Assembly: GCA_963422415.1 (NCBI GenBank)
Contig: OY729430.1
Span: 744,001 to 808,000, forward strand
Source of the DNA: Bin34 sp963422415
GTDB taxonomy: Bacteria > Chloroflexota > Anaerolineae > Caldilineales > Caldilineaceae
Reading direction: 5' to 3'
Length of the DNA: 64,000 bases
Shown here piece by piece: positions 59,316 to 64,000 of this stretch. The notes beneath the pieces were generated by a model. It did no database searches, had not been told where the DNA came from, and worked only from the letters and a program-made list of their open reading frames with translations. The stretch's first letter is position 1. Every line of letters starts with the position of its first letter. Position numbers and translations under genes: made by a program.

Positions 59316-61058
59316 TCAGCCGTTGTCGGCATCCTCTGTGCGACGCCATAGGCTGCGGATGCGATTCAGCAACGACTGGACGCGTGTGAGGTCCTCTGCC
59401 GCGGACGCCTTTGCACTGTAGCGCGCCTTGTAGAAGGATTCGGTAGCCCCCTCGACATCGAGGGGTTCGGCAACGGGTGCAGGTTCCGTCGCCGTTTCCG
59501 TGCTGGATTCCGCAGTGGTCTGCGCTTCCGTGGCGGCTTTGGCGGCGCTGGCTTGGGTCAGGGCCGCGGCCAGACGCGGAGCGTAGCGCCGCGGGGTCTC
59601 GGCGGCTCGGCGACCCGCTCCCTGCGCGGCTGCCGCGTCCAAAATGGACAGGTAGGCGAACTGCACCTGTTCGTCCAAATTCATGCGATGTCGGGCCTGT
59701 CGTTCCGCACGGGACCGGACCATGGTTTCCGTACCGGTGATTCGGTTCACGACATCGGCCACCACGCGCCATCCCGCATCGACCGTGCGCCGGAACAGTC
59801 CCAGCAACATCGCAAGGCGCGCCTTGAGCCAGCTCCAGTCGAAGCCTCGGGTCGCCAGCAGGTGGTAGCCGCCAATCAGGGCCGCCAGGGCCACTAGGGA
59901 CCAGAAGACGAGCGTGGGCACATAGCTGAAGTCGACGCCGGCCTCTTGAATCTCCTCCTCCACCTGGAGAGCCTGGGGCACCTCGAGCGGCTGCAGGGTC
60001 AGGGCTTCTTCCCCGCCCGATTTTTCGGAGACAAACAGACTGATCAGCCAGCCAAAGGCGCGCAACAGGAGAAACGCGAAGGCCTGCACAAGTTGCCAGA
60101 TGGCCATGATGATCCGGAACAGCAGGATGGTGTCGCCCATGGGCACCAGACTGGTGACAAGCGCCACCAGGACCACGCCGCCGACCACATAGAGCATCCA
60201 GTTCCGGAAGCGACTCTCTTCCACCGCCAGCCCGTCCAGGGCCCAACGCGCCCGCAAGGCCACCAGGTGCGCCTGTCCGATGACGAAAAACCCGGCCAGG
60301 AAGTACACAATCGTGGACACAATGGCCCGCGGATGTATGTTCTGCGCGTGAATGGTGAGCAACGCATTGCCGTCGGCAGGCCGCACCTGACTGCCGGCCA
60401 CCAGGATGATGACCAGAATGCCGATGCCGATCCACACCCCGACGAAGCGGTCCAGCAGGGCGCGCCGATCGCTGCGCAGCGTGTTTTCCACGGTGTCGGA
60501 AAGCCGACCGTAGGCACGGGATATGTGGCTGACTTCATCGGGTTGCAGCGAGAGCGCCAGCAGGGCGCGATTCAGGAATTCGGCCGCAAGCCAGATCACC
60601 AGCGTCAGCAGCCCCCCCGCCACGAAGGCGCCGTCCAATATGGTCGGCAGCGGATCGCTCAGCAGCGTGCCCAGTGGAGGCATGCTGCCACTGACCCACC
60701 AGAGGCCCAGGCGCAGCAGCAGAATCCAGCCGACCGGTTCGACGATCCGAAACCGGAGGCGTTCCGTCACCTCTCTTTGGGCGCCCCAGGTCAGGGCGCC
60801 CATGATACAGCCCGTCAGCGCGGCGAGGGCGCTGCACAGGATGATGACATTGGCCATGGACGTGGTGAACGAGGGGATCAGGACCACAAAGACATAGGTG
60901 GCCGCGGTCACCACGCACCCGAGCATCAAGGTGAGCAGCAGGGGACGCAACAGGGATCGCTGCCACTGCCGGTCGAACTCGACAGTGGTCCCCTTGAGAT
61001 CCGGTGGATGGATGTCCTCCACCGAAATGGTGGAGGCGGAACGGTCAGATCGGCTCAT
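59316..61058 (-). CDS. Membrane protein with DUF4129-like C-terminus
   Basis: A 580-residue integral membrane protein. An N-terminal cytoplasmic segment is followed by about nine hydrophobic helices between residues 30 and 420, then a soluble C-terminal domain (about 430-580) rich in Ala, Arg and Thr. The end region (RYAPRLAAAL and later ATESFYKARYS) matches the DUF4129 tail found in proteins that accompany MoxR and DUF58 genes. The ATG at 61058 overlaps the DUF58 stop by 14 bases with GGAG eight bases upstream. Third gene of the cluster; a transglutaminase-type partner often found there is not in the window. It probably acts with the MoxR chaperone on an envelope complex. Confidence 0.78.
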   Translation of the reverse strand: MSRSDRSASTISVEDIHPPDLKGTTVEFDRQWQRSLLRPLLLTLMLGCVVTAATYVFVVLIPSFTTSMANVIILCSALAALTGCIMGALTWGAQREVTERLRFRIVEPVGWILLLRLGLWWVSGSMPPLGTLLSDPLPTILDGAFVAGGLLTLVIWLAAEFLNRALLALSLQPDEVSHISRAYGRLSDTVENTLRSDRRALLDRFVGVWIGIGILVIILVAGSQVRPADGNALLTIHAQNIHPRAIVSTIVYFLAGFFVIGQAHLVALRARWALDGLAVEESRFRNWMLYVVGGVVLVALVTSLVPMGDTILLFRIIMAIWQLVQAFAFLLLRAFGWLISLFVSEKSGGEEALTLQPLEVPQALQVEEEIQEAGVDFSYVPTLVFWSLVALAALIGGYHLLATRGFDWSWLKARLAMLLGLFRRTVDAGWRVVADVVNRITGTETMVRSRAERQARHRMNLDEQVQFAYLSILDAAAAQGAGRRAAETPRRYAPRLAAALTQASAAKAATEAQTTAESSTETATEPAPVAEPLDVEGATESFYKARYSAKASAAEDLTRVQSLLNRIRSLWRRTEDADNG

Positions 61059-62238
61059 AGGCCAACTCCAACAGATTCTGGTTGCGCTCGATGAGCAACA
61101 CGGCAAGGCCCAACGATTCCCCCTGTGCCTTCAGGGTCGTCAAGCCTTCGTGCGGTACGAGCACCATGACCACCACGTTGATTCCCTTGCGGTAGCGGCT
61201 GTGCAAAAGCCAAAGCAGATCTCCGTTGAGCACGGGCACCAGCACAATCAGCGTGGTGCCCCAGACCAGATCAAAGGTGTGCGTCCCCAGCCAATCGGCA
61301 AATTCCTCTTCCTCTTCCGCCACCTGCACGCGTGCGAGCGCCTCCAGCAGCGCGGTCAGGTGGGCGCGTCCCGTCGCCGAGGGCATCACCTGCATCGGTT
61401 CCTCGGTGAGTGCGTCCCGGCCATTGGTGCGCAGGCCCACCCCCTGTTGGCGTTCGCTCAAGTGACTGGCCAGCGAGGCCGCAATCACGACGGCCCATTC
61501 ACTGTGGCTGACAACGCCGTGCGTGCCGTAGGCGCGGGCATCCAGATCAATGGCGATCACCACTTCGTAGGCAATGGCCGGATCATACTTCTTGGTCTGC
61601 GTGCGCCCTTCGCGGGCCGTCGCCTTCCAGTGCACGTGTTTCAACTCGTCCCCGTACATGTACGGTCGCACCCCGGCAAGGCGCGTGGAGTCCTCGAAAA
61701 TCTTGCGCCGGGTGCCGAGAGATCCAAACAGCATGCGGCTCTGCAGACCTATCTTCTCCAGGGGCAGCACCTTGGGAAAGACAATCAGGGTGTCGGTGGC
61801 GACTTCCACGAAGCCGCTTTCGGCGAACCCGAACAGATCGCCGGTGGCCAACGTAAGCGGCCCCACGCGGAAGTAGCCCCGCTGGCGACAGGACAGCTCA
61901 TATATGAAGTTGACGGCGGAGCGGCCCCGCAGGGACAGCACCGTCTGGTAGCGGTTGCGGCTGCGCAGTTCGGCCGGGATCGCCTCGTGAGCCTTGATCC
62001 AGGGCACAGGCAGGATGCTCAGGTTGTCTATACGCACCGACCCGGTGGTCATTTCGCCGCTGAAGGCGTGGGAGGGGGTGAAGCGCGCGACGCGCACCCA
62101 GCGGGTATGGTACTTGGCCCACAGCAGACTCAGACCCCAGACCCCTCCCGTCACGTAGATCAGGTAGTACACCCAGTCCAGACGCAGGAGGATGGCAATT
62201 ACCAGAAAGGCAATCAGCCAGATGGTGTAGTCACGCAT
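61045..62238 (-). CDS. DUF58 protein
   Basis: A 397-residue protein with two N-terminal membrane helices (about 5-22 and 26-42) and a large soluble part. The DUF58 signature is visible as GVRPYMYGDELKHVHWKATARE (near 190-212), followed by a von-Willebrand-A-like domain with the strand VVIAIDLDARAYG (the MIDAS-type Asp) and a late LIVLVPVLNGDLLWLL. It sits between the MoxR ATPase and the DUF4129-type gene, the standard three-gene arrangement. Such proteins are thought to recruit substrates to the MoxR ATPase for assembly of metal- or calcium-dependent envelope complexes. Confidence 0.88.
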   Translation of the reverse strand: MRDYTIWLIAFLVIAILLRLDWVYYLIYVTGGVWGLSLLWAKYHTRWVRVARFTPSHAFSGEMTTGSVRIDNLSILPVPWIKAHEAIPAELRSRNRYQTVLSLRGRSAVNFIYELSCRQRGYFRVGPLTLATGDLFGFAESGFVEVATDTLIVFPKVLPLEKIGLQSRMLFGSLGTRRKIFEDSTRLAGVRPYMYGDELKHVHWKATAREGRTQTKKYDPAIAYEVVIAIDLDARAYGTHGVVSHSEWAVVIAASLASHLSERQQGVGLRTNGRDALTEEPMQVMPSATGRAHLTALLEALARVQVAEEEEEFADWLGTHTFDLVWGTTLIVLVPVLNGDLLWLLHSRYRKGINVVVMVLVPHEGLTTLKAQGESLGLAVLLIERNQNLLELAYEPI

Positions 62239-62283
62239 GAAGGGACATCCGGGGGTGGCATGGCGGGGACGGACCTCATGGCG

Positions 62284-63243
62284 TTACACCGTCGCCTCGT
62301 GCGGCAGTTCCAGATCCAAGGGCGTCGAGTCGAGAATCTCGCTGACCACCTGCTCGGCCGTGCGCCCCCGCAAGGCGCTGTCCGCCTTCATGATGCAGCG
62401 ATGCGGCAGGACATAGGGGATCAGCTCCTGGATATCGTCCGGTTGGACATGGTCGCGGCCCTGCACCGCCGCCTTGGCCTGCGCTCCCCGGTACAGGGAC
62501 AGCGTGCTGCGTGGACTGGCGCCCAGCTCCAGTTCGCCGTGATGGCGGGTGGCATGCACCAGACCCACGATATAGCGCTTGAGGCTCTCCTCCACATGCA
62601 CGTTCCAGACCATCCGGCCCAGTTCCGGCAGGCGGGAGCCGTCCACGGCGCTGGTCAGGGTTTCGATCGGGTGCCGCTTGCCCAGATTCTCCATCATGGT
62701 CAGCTCATGGTCGAAGTCCAGATAGCCCAGCTGGAACTTGAAGAGGAACCGGTCCAGCTGCGCCTCGGGCAGCGGAAACGTGCCTTCGTACTCGATGGGG
62801 TTCTGGGTCGCCAACACCATAAAGGGACGACTTAGGGCGCGCGTGACGCCCTCGACCGTGATCTGGCTCTCGCCCATGCACTCCAGCAAGGCGGCCTGCG
62901 CCCTGGGGGTGGCCCTGTTGATCTCGTCCGCCAGCAGGATCTGCGTGAAGGCGGGACCTTCGATGAACTGGAAGGAACGGGTTTCCTGATTGAAGATCGA
63001 GACGCCGGTGATGTCGCTGGGCAGCAGGTCGGGTGTGCACTGCAGGCGGCGGAAGTCGATGTTCAGGGCGATGGCCAGGGAGCGGGCCAGCATCGTCTTG
63101 CCGACTCCGGGCACATCCTCCAGCAACACATGCCCTTCGTAAAGCAACGCGATCACAAGCAGCTCCACGGCTTTGTCGTTGCCGACAATCACTTGGCCGA
63201 CGGTTCTCTTGACCTCGTCGGCAAATTCCTTCACCTGTTCCAT
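62284..63243 (-). CDS. MoxR-family AAA ATPase
   Basis: A 319-residue AAA+ ATPase. Walker A is GVGKTML (near 44-50), Walker B ILLADEINRA (near 106-115), sensor I is in LATQNPIEYEG (near 150) and an arginine-finger region follows in LDRFLFKFQL. The C-terminal lid domain (about 230-319) has the usual YIVGLVHATR and GASPRSTLSL segments. The ATG at 63243 has GGAAG upstream. It heads the MoxR-DUF58-DUF4129 operon, and members act as chaperones that insert cofactors or activate von-Willebrand-A proteins. Confidence 0.92.
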   Translation of the reverse strand: MEQVKEFADEVKRTVGQVIVGNDKAVELLVIALLYEGHVLLEDVPGVGKTMLARSLAIALNIDFRRLQCTPDLLPSDITGVSIFNQETRSFQFIEGPAFTQILLADEINRATPRAQAALLECMGESQITVEGVTRALSRPFMVLATQNPIEYEGTFPLPEAQLDRFLFKFQLGYLDFDHELTMMENLGKRHPIETLTSAVDGSRLPELGRMVWNVHVEESLKRYIVGLVHATRHHGELELGASPRSTLSLYRGAQAKAAVQGRDHVQPDDIQELIPYVLPHRCIMKADSALRGRTAEQVVSEILDSTPLDLELPHEATV

Positions 63244-63935
63244 GAACGCTTCCTTTGCTTGCGTGCCGGCGGGGGCGGGATGTCAAGAACCGAGCCAAGC
63301 TGGCCCGGCGGGGAGTCGGACTGCACGATTCGGTCTCATGTCGGCTCTCTTGGTTCCGTGGCCCGAGGCGCGTTCGCCTGAACCACGTATCCCAGGTTCA
63401 ATCCCTGGAGAGGATGCCGCCGCGACAAATTGTGCCATGATTCCCTGCCATACCCTGATCCTGGAATGCAGGTTGACATGCTCGCCGGCGTGGATTTCCC
63501 GGTATCCTGTCCCTGTAGCGATCGGGGCCTTTGGGGAGCGTGAACTCCGGTCTGCACAGGAGTTGTGACGATCGACAGCGTGCAAGGTGGAGTCCCGCGC
63601 CTGCGCATTGCCGGTGATTCGGAATGACATGCTGTGCCGACACTCTGGTGCAGGGATCCCTGCGCCCTAGACAGAGGCGGGCCATTCCTCTCCTCTGATC
63701 CCACATGGAACCGAGAATACGCATCTGTCAATGGCAGGACGGCGGCTCAATCCGTTTCGGACAGGTGTACAATGCGAGGCACGGTTTGACGTTGACCTTG
63801 ACCTGAGTGAACGGATATCCCCGGTTTGGCCTGCATCGCCCCTTCTGCAGTGTATCCTCTCCTTAGTCGCGGACCGTTCCCAGCAGACCGCACTGTACGG
63901 TTGAGTCTCCGAATAGCGTCTCGAACCCAAGCCCC
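63244..63935. other. Intergenic region upstream of moxR
   Basis: About 690 bases with no credible gene. It includes a T-arm-like hairpin at 63392-63408 with no tRNA around it, and a triple TTGAC repeat near 63785-63803. The moxR promoter should lie near 63300 on the minus strand but I cannot point to boxes. Confidence 0.3.
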
Positions 63936-64000
63936 ATGAGTCACAACGTCAACCCCAGCGCCATTGTCAATGCACCCCGGGCCATGGGCCCCGGTTGGTT
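63936..64000 (+). CDS. Possible start of a gene cut by the right edge
   Basis: An ATG at 63936 opens a frame that runs to the edge for 21 codons with a Pro/Ala/Asn-rich start (MSHNVNPSAIVNAPRAMGPG). N-termini of this kind occur in ABC exporters of related bacteria, but the evidence here is thin and the ribosome site is weak. Confidence 0.3.
   Translation, partial: MSHNVNPSAIVNAPRAMGPGW

Noticed and set aside
63392..63408. A 5-bp stem with a TTCAATC loop that looks like a tRNA T-arm
   Set aside because: No matching acceptor stem, D-arm or anticodon arm can be folded at the right distance on either strand.
63785..63803. Three consecutive TTGAC units, possible multiple -35 boxes
   Set aside because: No -10 box at a suitable distance; probably chance.

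Overview
This 64 kb stretch looks like a chromosomal segment of a GC-rich, free-living or host-associated heterotrophic bacterium. I would guess a Chloroflexota lineage of the Caldilinea/Anaerolinea type. The clues are Tat-exported lipoprotein binding proteins, a run of small-molecule ABC importers, several phytanoyl-CoA-dioxygenase-family proteins, a MoxR/DUF58/DUF4129 cluster, a class I ribonucleotide reductase of the tyrosine-less (Ic) type and many decayed genes. The taxonomic guess is inference from gene content only. I see no rRNA, tRNA, CRISPR array or intact mobile element.

Layout. 0-13 kb (minus strand): the end of a carbohydrate ABC importer cluster (an exported protein cut by the window edge, a sugar-binding lipoprotein and a TPP enzyme), a uronate-dehydrogenase-like SDR, an 859-residue protein of unknown function, and an oligopeptide-type importer (oppD, oppC, oppB, oppA) with a very stable hairpin between oppA and oppB. 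13-20 kb: nrdB (class Ic signature) and nrdA, separated by a broken membrane-protein gene whose frame is interrupted at a run of ten G. 20-25 kb: a minus-strand run of a small membrane protein, an oppF-type ATPase, a B12-binding radical SAM protein, a uracil-DNA-glycosylase-like protein and Hsp20. 25-33 kb (plus): a DadA-like FAD oxidoreductase, an SH3-domain membrane protein, then GH4 glycosidase, RraA-like protein and heparinase II/III-like lyase. 33-40 kb: a helicase remnant, a 31-residue membrane microprotein with its own ribosome site and terminator, two PhyH-family oxygenases, a DUF1801 protein, a heptad-repeat nuclease-like protein, a fused folK-folP and an UlaG-like hydrolase. 41-44 kb: a Gfo/Idh/MocA oxidoreductase and uxaC. 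44-48 kb: an iron-type ABC importer with a palindromic operator over its promoter. 48-52 kb: a heterodimeric ABC exporter. 52-54 kb: a frameshifted PhyH gene and a second heptad-repeat nuclease-like protein. 54.6-58.6 kb: a heavily decayed NERD/kinase/HerA-like ATPase locus, probably a dead anti-phage system. 59-63 kb: MoxR, DUF58 and DUF4129 genes.

How it fits together. A recurring theme is uptake and breakdown of uronic-acid-containing glycans: polysaccharide lyase, GH4 enzyme, RraA-like protein, glucuronate isomerase, uronate-dehydrogenase-like SDR, Gfo/Idh dehydrogenase and a sugar importer. A second theme is erosion: the helicase, the kinase/ATPase locus, the membrane glycosyltransferase-like gene and one PhyH gene are all broken by frameshifts, stops or deletions. 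The best candidates for new biology are the 31-residue microprotein unit, the operator upstream of the iron-binding protein, the 859-residue protein in the opp operon, the radical SAM operon and the two repeat-containing nuclease-like proteins.
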